This document shows positions 1 through 13,500 of a stretch of DNA of 64,000 nt, one piece after another. Within the stretch, counting starts at the first letter, position 1. Each line of letters begins with the position of its first letter. Made by a program: the position numbers and the translations under genes. Location of the stretch: NCBI GenBank assembly GCA_010279815.1, contig QEOQ01000226.1:2200456-2264455 (forward strand), read 5' to 3'. Source of the stretch: Brachionus plicatilis (Eukaryota > Rotifera > Eurotatoria > Ploima > Brachionidae). The notes beneath the pieces were generated by a model. It saw only the letters and a list, made by a program, of their open reading frames with translations. It had not been told where the DNA came from and did not search any database.

Positions 1-163
1 TTTTTTGTTAATTGTTAACTCAAATTAAAGTTGAAATCTAAATTGATTGTAATTTTAAACTTTCACTGTCAGCTAGAATTACACTGCAGCCATAAAAGCT
101 TGTCAATTAGCTTGTGTGCTGAAAAGCAGTAGGGGAGGAAAAGACAAAAAAAGGAGGACTTAC

Positions 164-626
164 TGTCCAGGCCGTATAGAGCGGACATGGCGGCCATGTT
201 GAACCAGGGCCACATGTCGGCCGACTGGTGTTTGGACATCATGGCCAAGTTGGATATGTTGTTGAGTAGATGGGACTGGCCGGAGTGGGCTGCGGCCGCG
301 GCCAAGAACGGGTTGAGAAAGAACGGGTTGAGCGGCTGTGCTTGGCCGTCGGCATTGGCAGGGACCGGCGACACTGAGTGCGTGTCGGCACTGTTCTCCT
401 TGTTGGCCACGCTGACGCGCGGTTCCCTTTTGTCCTTGGCCAGTATGTTCATTATTGAGTAGGCTGTTTTGGCGGCTTTGGACGGCGGGGCCGCGCCGCC
501 CTCCTGTGCCTCACACGAGGCGTCCCGGTGGCGCTTGAGCGTTTCGGGCGGCGGTGCTGGCGAACCGGCCGGCGACACCGTCTTGCTGGACACCTCGTCA
601 CACTGACTTGAGTTTTCGCTGGTCAT
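164..626 (-). CDS. First coding exon of an eh1-motif (probably homeodomain) transcription factor, partial
   Basis: The exon starts at the ATG at 626 (MTSENSS) and ends at 164 in a strong donor, GTAAGT, leaving phase 1; the rest of the gene lies beyond the window start. An open frame continues upstream but has no earlier ATG. The 154 codons are rich in Ser, Pro and Ala. Residues 56-64 read YSIMNILAK, an engrailed-homology-1-like motif, which in homeodomain and forkhead factors recruits Groucho/TLE corepressors. An Asn-Pro-Phe repeat and Ala run (NPFFLNPFLAAAAA) and a Trp-rich segment (WPWFNMAAMSALYGLD) follow. No DNA-binding domain is visible, so ANTP/NK-class homeobox membership is inference and a forkhead factor is not excluded. 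The exon is much more GC-rich than its surroundings, which supports real coding sequence. Confidence 0.55.
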
Positions 627-993
627 TCTTATTTTCCTATCTGTGTGCCTGGGTCTGTTTGACAAAAATCTAAATTAAAAGCTAAATTTTATTTGAATTG
701 AGACAACAAAAAAGAATAAAAAGTTGGGCTTTTTTTTTGTTTATTTTGTTTATAAATGAGTGTCAACTAAAGTCTGTTCGTATTTTTGATTGGCGTTTTA
801 TTCATTTTTTTTTTATTTTTTTTGCTTTAGTTAATCGAAATAAAATAAAATGAGAAAGACTGGTTTTATTTTTTATAATGCCTAGCAAAAACCAATTAGA
901 TTTTCGATTTCTCCACCCATTAATAATTTATATTGGTTGTATTTTGTTGACAAGAAAATAAATATTTTATTGGTGAACAAAAGAAAGAGAGAG

Positions 994-997
<4 letters not shown>

Positions 998-1028
<31 letters not shown>
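998..1028. repeat. (GA)n microsatellite
   Basis: An uninterrupted GA dinucleotide run of about 15 units, preceded by shorter interrupted GA-rich sequence from 983. It generates a spurious Leu-Ser repeat reading frame on the minus strand. Confidence 0.95.
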
Positions 1029-1030
<2 letters not shown>

Positions 1031-1905
1031 TAAATCCTAAATTTTTCTTGTCAAAGATACACAGAGCTCGATTTGTCATTTAATTTCGAAGCAAAAAACA
1101 AATCTCCAAGTTAAACAAAAAATATGCAGCTTTAAGTATTTGAAGCATTTTGCTCAGCTGAACAGACCGATAGGGCACAAATATTTGGCTCTCTTCACTT
1201 TGTCATATCTCTTGGAAACAAAAAGAGTTTTTTTTATTGGATTTTTTTTGTTCGGTTCAAATTAATTTTGTTACTAATTGAAAAGTCAATTTTCACTTGA
1301 TACACTCGGTCTTACACACTTTTTTGTTGTTGTGTTTCTTGTTTGTATAATTATTTTCATTAAATAAAATTTAATTAAAACAAAAAAATCTCTTCAAAAC
1401 TTAGATCATTTAAAAAAAAATTTAGCATAATTATTTTTAAGAGATCATTAAGCTTTTTTGTTGGTACCCTAAATAAATTTAGACTAATGTAACGCCTTTG
1501 AAGGCTTTCACTAGGCTCATAAACTGCATAGCAAAAAATTAGCTAATATGCTAAAATATTTTTCAATTTACTAATTCTATTAATCATCAATAATCAATTC
1601 ATCGCAATTATTTGTTTAAAATTAACTTGGAGGGGGCGTCCCAAATTAAATTTTTTTTTAAATTTATTTCATTAAATTACGCCAGTCTTGGTGATTATTA
1701 TTATTTATCAAAAAATAACGTATCATCTCTTACAAGTTACTTCTAGCCATGAAATGAATGAGTTGGAAATATTTAAAAAAAAAAAACGCTTAGTAATGAT
1801 TAAAGTAAAATAAAAATATTAAGATTATACATTTAAAAAAAAATTTTTTTGTTAAAAAAAATTTAATTCAAACACTTTTCTTTGGGCAAGTGGTAAAGAA
1901 AAATG

Positions 1906-1975
1906 CCCTTAAAGCCGAATGGTTTGTGTGTTGGTCATGCAAGCAAAGGATCGAAAGTTCGAATCCGGCCAAGGG
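1906..1975 (+). mobile_element. Decayed tRNA or tRNA-derived SINE head
   Basis: A 70-nt segment has an A-box-like AGCCGAATGG and, about 35 nt on, a B-box-like AGTTCGAATCC, close to the pol III consensus GGTTCGANNCC. The ends CCCTT and AAGGG can pair as in an acceptor stem. The T-stem and anticodon stem pair poorly, so this is not a working tRNA. An A-rich run follows immediately, as in SINEs. No second copy was found in the window. Confidence 0.4.
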
Positions 1976-3098
1976 AAAAAAAAAATCTTCAAAATATCTC
2001 TGCAGTAGGGGACGCATGTATAAAGTCCTTTGATTAAAAAAGGCTAAATTATTGTTCATTATAAATTTTGCATTAGCTAACTTAGAATTAAAACTCGACT
2101 TGTAACAGCTACGCATCATTAAATTAATAATTAGCAGCTAAAACATATGACCATTTTAAAAGTCTTTTTTATTTCCATAATTTTCTGTTTTTTACCAAGT
2201 GATAAATCTTTAAAAAAAAAATTCCTGCTTCATACGGCAAATAGTCCCGCTTCAAACTCGCTAAATACTCTAACAAACAGATTTCTAAAAAAAAAATTCA
2301 TAATATTCACAGCCAAGAAACATTAAAATTTAAACCTCTTTTAATTTCATTCCTTTACCTTTTTGCAAATAAAAATAAATATATTATAACTCAAATTAAT
2401 AAAAATAATTTTGTAAATGCTCAAAAATCGTATTTTTTATCTAAATTTAAATTTTCATATTTTTTTAATTCAATTTTTCTTTTGAATTTATAATCAAATT
2501 TGTGACATTTTTAACAAAACAAGGGCTAAGGCCACTCAGACAGACACTGGAGAAACCAAAATTTATTAGTAAAAAAAAAAAAAGATGCAATAATTGCATT
2601 GACGTCACAAGTGTAAGAAAAAAAACTTGTGTAATATTTACATTAGTAACCTTGGGTCCGTCTATCCGATCATGTATTTATGCTCCTTCTTTACTTAAAC
2701 GCTCATGGTTAAGTTAATTAACTCCAGTGATATCGACAAAGACGTCGCTATATCACAACTTGAAATTAACCAAGTCCAGCATGAAATTCTGGTCACATTT
2801 TGATTAGGTTCAATTTTGAACATGATTAATATACTAAAAGTGATTCAGATGTTTATATAACTTAGTCCTATACCTGGATTGATGAATTCTTCTAAAAATA
2901 AGAAAAAAAAAAAGCTCAAAAAATTAAACTAGGAATTAATTAAATCCACCCAAGTGTTTGAAGCCGTATAAATATTGTGATGCGTAATTTAGTCTTATCA
3001 AATAGAGGTAGAGAAGCTGGTCGAGGCCTGTTTGAAAGTTGACAAAATTTCATTTGAATAGAGACCTGTTAAATCGCTGATATTACGATAGTTCATTT

Positions 3099-3118
3099 AA
3101 GAAAGAAAGAAAGAAAGA
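3099..3118. repeat. (GAAA)n microsatellite
   Basis: Five tandem GAAA-type tetramers. Confidence 0.85.
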
Positions 3119-6100
3119 TAACAAACGATATGTTTGTGTTCGCTAGGCTCGTTTGAATCGAATACGCCACACACACAGCTATTGACATATCAGATAAAAT
3201 GCTGTTAAAGCAAATCCACCGACAGATTCTCTACTATTCTATCCAAATCGCCTAGAAAAATGTTCTAAAATCTAAAATCTGTTGAAAGGCGATGCCGATG
3301 CACAAAACTTAAAACGCATTGAAAATAAATTTCTATTAGACTATTTCTCATATTTGAGAAGAAAAAAAAGGCAATTACTTCCAGAATAAATGACAAAATG
3401 TATAAAATTTGATTGGATTTTAGCATGGATTATGGCACTCTATTAAAATATACAATGAAAAAGAGAGAGAGAAAACTTAATTAGAGATCAAATTTCTGAA
3501 CAGTGAAACAAGCAACGAAATAAAAATTGTTGATTAAGAAGAAAAAATTTCGATTAATTTTTGTTGGCTGATTTTCTACTAAATCCAATTTAATTCTAGC
3601 TGTTTTTTTTTTTCGATTTACCTGTTCGGTCTTAATTAATTTGGTTCAGGCTTGTTTATTTGCGCTGCATCCCAAATAGTCATTATCAGCAGGAAGACTA
3701 GAATTTCATGCTTAATAGTTCTAAAGCCCGTTCGTGTCTTGTTGAACGATTGTCGGCTTGCGTTCATACGCTTGTCGTAATATGTGACTGATAAAATGAC
3801 ATCGGAACTTGAGCAATTTTTTTTTTGTTTTTTTTTTTTTTTTTTTCAAAAAGGAAAAGAATAATAAAAAGTAGTTTTAATTAAATTAATAAATCGATTT
3901 GGAGTGATCAAGGCTCGGATTTTCCAATTTTGATCTGTGCCTCCTAAGTGTATCTACTCACGCAATATGCTATTTAGTTTGTTGATTTTTCGTTCGCTTT
4001 TTATGTCCTAAATAAATCAATATTTGTCATGATAATTGATAATTAATAGACTTTTGTGGCTCTATTGTTTTCTGATCGATTGGATGCAAAGTTTTCTCTC
4101 TCTCTTTTTTTTATTTGTCAATAAAAAGTAAAAGGAATAGAATGAAGAAAAAAATTGCAAAAAATTTTTGTCTTCTTTTTGTTAGTGATCACTTTGTTGT
4201 TGGTGACAATTTTATGAGATTAGTACAGATTCATTGCCTTTTGCCAATAGTCAATTATCGGCCCAAATTATCAGCATTATTTGATTGACATTTTTGCTTA
4301 CAAAAAAATTTGTAATTTTGTTAAATTCCAATCTCTTCTCTTCTAGCACACAGAATTAATTGTCTATGTTTTCAATCATTTTTATGTTTTTCGTATAGCT
4401 TATAGACGAAATATTTTAATTAAATTTAATTACATTAAAATTGGTTGATAATTAAAACAAATTTTGCTTATTGCTTTCTAGCTTTTTTGTTTTGTTTTAT
4501 TTCGTTCCTATGAAACTACACCCTCTGGAGTTGAGCTCTTCTACTCTGCACATTCTTTTGCTAATTGAGACTCTCGAAAGGTGTTTAATGACAAATTTTG
4601 CCCAAATTAATCTGATCATTGACTTTTTTGTTTTAATATGCTTATCTCTAACAACCCAAAATATCTTAACTTAATTAATTAGTGATAAAATCAAAACCAT
4701 GCAATTGTCTTCTTGTTTATTATTCTTGTTTTTTACACTGTGAAATTATTGCAGCTAATTGAGCCGGAAATTTTATCTCTTAAATTTATGAAATTTTCTT
4801 CCTTCTTTTTCTTGTCGAATGGAGATACATTTATTTTGGCAAAGATAATTAGAATTGTATTTAAAAAGGGACACAAATTTTGAAAGAATAATAAATATTT
4901 TTTAATGATAAAATCAATACTTTACTAATTTTAAAGAATAATTCCTTTATAATCGAGAGGTGTTTAGAGGAAGCATTTATCCTTATTTAAGGATTAATTT
5001 AATTACAAATAATAATTTCCCATAAAATTAATAGCAGAAAAATCAATCAAACATGTTTTTATGTTTAAATGATTTATTTATTTTTTTATATTTTAATTCA
5101 ATAGCTATTTTTAGATTTAATAAATTTATTTTTCTTTTGATAAGAATTAAAATATTAGGCATCTTTTTTCATGACATAATTAAATTAGTACTTAGTCATT
5201 ATTTTATTTATTTATTAAAAATATAGTTCGGCAAAGCCTTGGCCGGTTGGAATGGAAGCTTAGTCCTTCCTTTCAGCCACATGAAAGATATTTTTGAAAA
5301 CAAAACTTAATTTGAACCAAAATTTTAAATTAGAATAAAGTTAAATTTTAAATTTCACAGTGAATTTGTTAAAAAAACAAAAAACGACTTGAATTTTTGA
5401 GAATCTCATTATGAAAAAATTTAAGTTTAATTTTAGATACAAAATTGCTTAATTAAAATTAGAATAAAATTAAGTCATTATTGGAACAAATTTAAAAAAA
5501 AGAAAATTTTATTTTTTTTTTTTTAAAGGTTCAATTTTTTATTTCCAAAGATACTAAGCGATAATTGATTCAAACCAGCATGTAATCAATACAAACTAAA
5601 TTATAATTAGCTAATTTCGTGAAGAATTTTCAAAATTTGCAAAAAAGCTAAGCATTGAAAAAATTTTCAATGATAATAAAATTTTTTAAAGGATTCAATA
5701 TTTTTGATCATGAGTTAAACATCGAAAAAGGATTCAACTGAATATATGGCGTTGTAACTACCCTAGTTTAAAATGATTTGAAGTCATAAAATAAAAATAT
5801 TATATTATATATTATTTTTTAAAAATAAAAATTGCAAAATTTTTTGAAAATCTTTTTGTTGTCTATTTATTTAATGATGATTTGGACAAATGCTATTCAT
5901 CTAGCAAGCGTTTATTGTGAAAATTGATTATTTAATTATACTATTTTCACTATTTTTACCCTTTACTATTTTTTAAATAAATAAATTCAAAACTGATTTT
6001 GTAGTGAATAAAAAATGAAATATAAAGTCAAATGTTATAAACCTGATAAAAAAATGTTATACCTATACCCTGAAAAAACAGGGGCGCTGAAAATATCCGT

Positions 6101-6568
6101 TCGAAACTGTCCAGGATTTCACTTCCAAATTATTTATTTTATAAAAAATAAAATAATACCCTGAAAAAGATTAAAATTCTCATTTTGATAATTCTCATAA
6201 TTATCAAGCAAAATCAGTAAGACTTTGTTGTTTTTGTTTGGAGCGAGTCAATAAATATGGATGATGTGTGCTTTGGTGTACTCTTTGTTATAAAAATTAA
6301 TGAAAAAATTAATACCATTCTCTTAACACTAGAAAGGCCACGGGTTTTTTAAGCTCTTTTTTTTTTTTTAAATGAAAACAAACTTTTGGAAAAAATTAAA
6401 ACTTTAAAATATTTTTTGTTCTTCAATCTGAAATTGCATGAAATTTATAATTTTAATGTTTTTGTTTAAAAATTATTATTATTTAATGTCAACAAAAAAA
6501 AATATACATAAAAGCCCAAAGTGGGTATTTTTATTGTTAAAAAATTAAAATTAATTTTTTTATTTATT

Positions 6569-6697
6569 TTTTGTGTTAAAATTTCACAAAAACAAAATAA
6601 AAAGTTGGAATTTTGTTAGCTAATCAAAGAAAATTCACATTTTAGAGTTATTAATTTTTCAATTATTTTGTTTTTGTGAAATTTTAGCACAAAAATT
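6569..6697. mobile_element. Short hairpin (foldback/MITE-like) element
   Basis: Two arms of about 30 nt are inverted copies of each other. The left arm near 6571-6600 contains TTAAAATTTCACAAAAAC and the right arm near 6661-6697 contains GTTTTTGTGAAATTTTA, separated by about 60 bp. This is the form of a small non-autonomous DNA transposon. No coding capacity is present. Confidence 0.55.
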
Positions 6698-7218
6698 TCA
6701 GTACATAAAAGAAAAAATATATTCTTTTTTTTGATCGTGTGCACAGTTTTTGCAGAGAACAGAATTCTTTTATTTCAAATTTTTACCATAGTTTAATGTT
6801 TGCAGGACCATTTTTGTAATTAAAAATTATAGTTTTTTTTTTTACAGTAATTTTTGTAATAAATTTATTGTAATATTGTGTACTGGTCAAACAAAAAAAA
6901 ATTGATATAATATTTTTTTAAGTTAAATATTAGGAGTTAAAAATTAGGATAAAATAAAAATTAAAAAATCAAATTAAATAATTAAAAGTAGTTTAACTTT
7001 AAAATTAGATCCTAGATAATGTTAAAGGGTTAAAATTAAAGATATTAATTAAAAGTGGGCGATTAAAATTTAAGAAAGCTTTTTTTTTAACAATTTACAA
7101 ATATCTATTTTTTGACCAATTTATGAAAAAAAAAAGCTTTCGATTTTTGGAAAAAAAAGAGATTTTTTCAAAAAATTTTGAATTTTGAATTGGCCGTTTT
7201 TAATTTTACCAAAATTAT

Positions 7219-7375
7219 CTCAAAATCCTGAATATTTACGTAATTTTTCGTAAAATACTTCTTTTTCACTTTTCGGATTTTACGTTAATTTACGTAAAAT
7301 GTGGTAAAATTTGGTTAATTTACGGTATTTTACGTAATTTTTCGTAAAATACTGTTATCAAATCACCACTGTAAA
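7219..7375. mobile_element. TACGTAAA-rich MITE, copy 1
   Basis: About 155 bp dense in palindromic TTACGTAA and CGTAAAATAC units. An inverted copy lies at 57725-57880, nearly identical throughout, including the terminal CAGTGGTGATTTGATAACAG-type end (one base differs: CAGTAGTGATTTGATAACAG there). Two dispersed copies with the same boundaries identify it as a transposed repeat. Confidence 0.75.
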
Positions 7376-7499
7376 TACAGGAAAAAAATATTTGCTAAAA
7401 CCTTTTTTTTTAAATTAGTATTACTGGTTCTTAACAGTTTTTACAGAACGATTTAAAAACCATCTCCCCTACACAAGGACCAAATGTAACTTATATTTT

Positions 7500-8030
7500 A
7501 TGATTACAACATAAATTTAAACAATTGAGTTGTTTACATTTATCACAAGTAAAGCTCCATTTTCGGTAATGGAAAAAAATCGAACTTCATAAATTATTGA
7601 CCACATGGCTTTGAGAAGAACATTTTGGCATAAAACATCTCTTGCATAATAAATACCGATAAAAGTTGTTGTATCTTCTTTTGTAAATGAAAGTTTAGGA
7701 TCTACAGTTTTCGGGTGACAATTGCTACAATTCAATTTAAATTTATCATGGACAAGTCAAAAATAATGAAAAATACTGACAATTTGATCTTTAGCATTCC
7801 TTGTTGGCTTAACTTTCTCATTAAAAATTTTTATATCTTTTCTTTTAGACTTGTCTCTTCTCCGTCATTCAATCTGATCCATATCGTTCCTTTTTTCGAA
7901 GTTTTTTCATTATTAGTTTCTTCTTATTCAGGTTATTTATTATCTGAGTCATATTCAGTGTAAGGTTGATTTGAAATTTCCATTTCTTCTTCAAAATCAT
8001 TGTCAAAGTCATCATTTTCCTAAAAATAAT
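7500..8030 (-). pseudogene. piggyBac-like transposase relic (N-terminal part)
   Basis: On the minus strand an acidic stretch (NDDFDNDFEEEMEI) is followed, across frame changes, by NEKVKPTRNAKDQIVS and then TKEDTTTFIGIYYARDVL and LLKAMWS. This is the order of the N-terminal part of piggyBac/PGBD4-type transposases: acidic leader, PT-x-A-K segment, then a helix rich in FIGI-YARG ending in W-S. Several stops and frame breaks separate the pieces and the catalytic Asp residues are not visible, so it is dead. The family call rests on remembered motif order. Confidence 0.5.
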
Positions 8031-10534
8031 TATAATTTTCATCATTAAAATTATTATTTAATTTTTCAGTTATCTTATTTTGATGCTGACACAGTTAAAA
8101 TTTTCGATTTCTGACCTATAATTGAAATTTAAATGAAATATTGTTCCTTCGAAAGGAAACTTCAATGATTTGATTATTTTTATTCAAATTTCATCAATTA
8201 ATTGGTTCTAGATGAACTTTAGTTTGATCTTGCCATTTTTAGGCGTAGAATTATTAATAATGTAAATTTAAATTTTATATAATTTTGATATTAATTTCAA
8301 AAAACTATATTTTTTTAAATATTCTTTTTATTTTACATCTTTTTTATGAATAAATGGGTTCAATCATCCCTGACCTTTGGTCTTTTAGATTGAGTTGAAA
8401 AAGTATAGTATAAAGATCTTTCTCTTAAATTATCTTGATAAAAAGATTTTAAAGCATTTTTAATTTAAAAAAATTAAATGCAGAATTATGTTATAATGTG
8501 TTACAAATAATAAAAATCATAACCTAATGTGCATAAAATTTAGTCATACATTGAATGCTTTTTTGAAAATTGTGCAATAAAATTTATAATCACTTTTAAT
8601 ACTTTTTTTGATGATACAATTTGAGCAGAATTATCTTATCATAAGTATAAAATCATGCAATAACGGGGATAGATCATAAACTTCAATTAGCCCATTATTG
8701 CAGGATTTTTTAGTTTTAACGCCGCGTCTAAACAAAAAAAGCGCATTAAATTTTACCTTTGAAAATTTTTTTTAAATAAAAATATTTATTCAAATAATTT
8801 CAGCCTCATAGACATTAAATTTGATAGAGAAAATAGAAAAAATCTTGTTAAACAAGCAAATTATCTATAAAATTACCCAGACTTGGTAATAAAGAAAGAG
8901 TAAAAGTAAAAAAGAAATTCTAGCCTAAATTTTGCCTGTCTAATATCGAAGAATAATGATTAAAAATAATTAAGAAATAATTATTGTACGTAAAAAATCG
9001 TAATTAAACGTTAAATTTAGCGAAAAAATTTTAAAAATTTAAAATAATTAAAAAAATTTTTTTTAAGAACATGGTCGATGAATTATGGGGAGACACGTCA
9101 TGTGACTAAATCAAATGAGTTAACCCATTCACACATGCATTCTGTATGGATTTTTTGCAATGGTATACGGTAAAATATAACTTATACTGAGATCTATAAT
9201 CAAAAGGAAGATGAATCAAGACTGAGACAAACTACGGGATCATTCAAGAATATAATTGAATTGTGGAATGGAAATACCCCTATCAACAAAACATATGTAT
9301 ATATATTTATATCTACGTAAAATTAATATTAAGAATAAAATAATTTAAAAAGAATTTCTTAATCAGCTTGACTGATTGTTAAATATAATCAATTAAATTT
9401 AACTCTAATTAATTCTTTACTATTTCTATGTATTAAGACTTAATTCATTTCTAAATAAAAAACATTTTAGCTTTTATTTATTATTATTTTATTATTGTCA
9501 TATATACAATTCAGATACATCATTTTCTAAAAATTATTTTAAATTACATAAAATTAATATTCCATAATAAACTATGGATGAAAAAATTTGAAAAAATTTG
9601 AGCTAAAGAAAAATTTTTTATTTTATACGGTATAAGTTGATACCGTATTATTGAAATTCTTATTTAAAAAATTCTAATAAAATTCTAATATTTCTGATCC
9701 ATCTTGATTTTAATGATGTAAAAATGATATTGGCTTATTCTATAAGGTTTTCTATATTTTATCTATTTTGTCAGCTTTAAAGGCGAAATCAATAGACAGA
9801 ATCACTTATCTGAGTCAAAGATAAAACCATTGTCTCTTCTTTACTATGGCATACCTAAATTATTTTAGATCTTTTTATTAAATAAAAGTTTCAAACTTTA
9901 ATTAATTTTTATGTGAATAAAGACAACTTCAAAATTTAAAAAATATTTTTATTCCAAGGCAATCTATTCAATATTCATATTTTCTGGTTCTTAATTATTT
10001 TATATCTCAGCTCGTTTTCCGAGTCATTTAAAATTTTAATTCATTTTTTCAATTATTTTTTATAAATAATTTTGAAATGTCTTTAAATTAATCTAATTGT
10101 TCAAGTGAGATTTATGATATTAATTTTTTTTGATATTAGAAACATGAAAAGAAACATTAAAATATTAGCATGTCTGGGTTTGCAGTCGGGAAAGAAAAAA
10201 TCAGGATTTCAACGAGTCATTCTATGATAAATCTAGAAATATCTATAAAAAATCAAATAAAAGTTCGAAAATAAAATCTATAAATACCCATTTATAAAAT
10301 ACAGTAATTTAACAAACAACTGATAAAATTGTATCAACTTTATTCAAAATTTTAGAAAAGTTAAAATTAAGATATTAAAATAAAAATAAGATATTTTTTT
10401 AAGTCTGAGAAAAGTCAAGGATATTTTTTATCAAAAAATAAAAATCAAATTAAATTAAAATATTTGTATTTAAAATTATTATTTAATAAATAATTTATAA
10501 ATTAAAAAATAAAGATTTCCCAAGTCATTTCAAT
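8031..10534. other. AT-rich intergenic DNA, nothing recognised
   Basis: No open reading frame of coding character, RNA gene or clear repeat was seen between the piggyBac relic and the ABC transporter. Confidence 0.5.
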
Positions 10535-13500
10535 ATGGAAAAAGAAGAAAAGCCTCATTTTAGGAGTGAAAAAAAATCATTACTTAAACTTGTACATTTA
10601 TTTATAAGGTTTTTATTTTTAATTGATTAATTAATTATTTAATTCAAGTTTCATTTTGCATCATTAGTGGATTGGTTTCTAATTGCTTTAGGAACCGTAG
10701 GTGCCATAGCTGGTGCTGGATTGTATCCTCTATTATTTTTAGTATACAACGAAGTTATCAGCGTCTTTTTGGAAATCGACCAACGAAGAAACCAAACCAA
10801 GATTTCTGAGGGAAAAAATGGTAAGATTCGTTCTTAAAATTTGAAAAATAATAAAATTTTATTAGATAGTGAGATAATATGGTAAGCAATCTAAATAATT
10901 TAAATAAATTGATTTTCAAATCCATCCTAAGTTTGGAACCGAATAAAGCCAACAAGTCAAATGATCTAATAATTCAAGAATCAATCAATTATTATTTAAT
11001 TTTTGGCTCATTGTCCCTTATTTTCAATTTTCTTTATCATATTTGTTGGAACATTTCTTGTCAAAGACAGATTAAATAAATGAGGTAAAATTAAACAGTT
11101 TCAAAAAGTGATAAAATTTTATTTATTTTGTACTAGACAAGAACTATTCAAATCAGTAATCAGTCAGGATGTATCCTTTTTTGACAAAAAATCATCATCT
11201 GATTTAAACTTAGCTATAACAAAGTAAAATTATTGTTAGATTTTTTTGAAAAATTAATTTTTACTTGCTTAAGTAATGTGGAAAGTATAAAACTGGTAAT
11301 TGGTTTTAGATTTGGTGATTTTATAAACTTAATGTGTAGAGGAGTCGGTTGTTTTGTTTTTTCAATGTTTCAAGCATGGAAATTCACAATAATTTATTTA
11401 TCAGTCATTCCATTTATAATTATCTTGTCAATTTTAATGAGCATTTTAGCAAAAAAATTAACTCTAAAAGAACTAGAGTCATATGAAACAGCTGGAAAAA
11501 TTGCCAATGAAACTTTGAGTTCAATTCGAACAGTTTTTTCTCTGAGGATGCAAAAAATTCAACTTAAAAATTATCAAGCAGCTTTGGTCTCAGAGGAAGG
11601 TATTACCAAAAAGAAAGGTCTCCTAGTTGGTCTTTTTAATGGATTGATAGTGATGCTATCTAATGTTCTTTTCGGGATTGGAATTTTCTATGGTGTCTAT
11701 TTGATTCGATATGAATGCGATAAATTCTTACCTGGAAATATCATTCAGTCTTTTTTCTCTCTGTTTGTTACCACTTTCGCCATTAGCCAAGCTTTGCCAT
11801 TTTTAAAAGAATTATCCGAAGCTAAGAGTGCTTCAAAAAAAGTTTTTCAAATTTTAAATAGCAAATCTTCCATTTATTCTCCCGATGAAAAAATTGCAAT
11901 AAAATTGAATGATTTAAAAGGAGAAATTGAATTTGAAAATGTTGTGTTCAGTTATCCACAGCGAAAAGAACTGAATATTCTTAATAAATTAAATTTTAAA
12001 ATTCCAGCGGGAAAAACTGTTGCGATTGTAGGTCCCAGTGGAGGTGGAAAATCAACCATATTTGCACTTCTGCAAAGGTTTTATTCAGTGAATTCAGGTC
12101 GAATTAAAATCGATGGTCATGACATTGAAAAATTTAATCAAAATTGGTTGAGAGACCGAATGGCCATAGTTTCACAAGAGCCCTCTTTGTTTTCTAACTC
12201 AATCCGAGGTAATATTCGCCTTGGTCGTTTAGATGCCACCGATGATGATATTGAGCATGCAGCCAAAGATGCAAATGCCCATGATTTTATAGTAAAAAAT
12301 AGTGATAAATACGACACTGAAGTTGGTGAAAAAGGAGCTCAACTTTCAGGTGGACAGAAGCAAAGAATTGCTATTGGTAAGCATAAAAAAATATGAAAGT
12401 TTTAAGCAAAATTTGAATGTGAAGTAGAATATTTTTTTAATAACACATTTTATTTTCTAATCTAAAAATGTTATTTTCATTCTATCTGAAAATTTAATTG
12501 CAAAGTTTAAATTAATGGTTTTACATTTTTTGACCAGAAAACAAAGTGTGCGAGTAAATGCTTTTGTTAAAGAGATAAAGATTAATTTTTAAAAAATAAA
12601 CTTGCTTCCAATTCGAAATTTTCCAGAAAATTTACTCAACCAACATATATTTGAATTTATTATAAAAAAAAACACAAGACCATTAAATTTATTACCAAGA
12701 AAAACATTCATCAACTATAATTATTAGAATACTTTTTCAATATTATTTCTTAATTATTAAGTTTGGTTAGAAAATAATCTGCTTCTTAAAATTTATAAAA
12801 AGAATATATTTTTACAATTCAAATTTTTTGCTCGCAATAGATTTTGGGCATACTACTTCGACTGTCACTTAAAAAAAAATTCAAGTATTTAGTATCAATT
12901 TGATAATTAATAAGTAATCCAGAATACATTACAGAATCATACTTTTTTGTAGATTTTTTGCTGAATTCGAATAAAAATATTCAACAAATTTTTTTTTAGC
13001 TCAACTTTTATGGGTAAATTTTAACTTATCTTAATGTTTTTTACTAGGTGTTTTTTTTTAGAATTTTAAAGAAAATAATTTTTAAGTTGCTGAAATAATT
13101 ATCTAAATTAGTATCAAAAAAATCACTGAATGAACATTTTTTTTTCTCAAAAAAATAATAGTAAAATAATTTTTTGGATTTTAAGCGAGAGCCTTAATAA
13201 GAAATCCGAAAATATTACTTTTGGATGAAGCCACATCTGCCCTGGATAACGAAAGCGAAAAAGCTGTCCAAGATGCCTTGGATAAAGCTGAATGTGGCCG
13301 TACCACTTTAATAGTTGCCCATCGACTTGAAACAATTAAAAATGCTGATTTGATTTTTTACATATCTTCTGGACGTCTGGTCGAAATTGGAAATCATTAC
13401 GAACTAATGAGTAAAAAAGAAAAATACTTTAATTTATTTGAATCGAATGCTTTAGAACATGCACCTAGTGAGGCTTCTTTGGGTAAAGAGAAAATTGAGG

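Larger units (their letters stand above)
627..6568. other. Gene-free region upstream of the transcription factor
   Basis: I see no gene in this roughly 6 kb stretch. Parts of it (about 1100-1330, 2600-2800, 3000-3300, 3600-4000) have mixed base composition rather than the A/T runs seen elsewhere. They lie upstream of a developmental-type factor, so cis-regulatory DNA is plausible but untested. Simple repeats and one tRNA-like sequence are listed separately. Confidence 0.4.

Noticed and set aside
187..462. 91-aa plus-strand ORF opposite the transcription factor exon
   Set aside because: Shadow of the GC-rich exon on the other strand.
882..1079. 65-aa minus-strand ORF with Leu-Ser repeats
   Set aside because: Produced by the GA microsatellite; no coding character outside it.
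1906..1975. A functional tRNA gene
   Set aside because: T-stem and anticodon stem do not pair.
10585..10610. Alternative donor of ABC exon 1 at the AAG-GTTTTT site near 10608
   Set aside because: Gives a frame mismatch and an immediate stop in exon 2; the GTACAT donor at 10592 yields SLLKLFHFASLVDWF, the expected family sequence.
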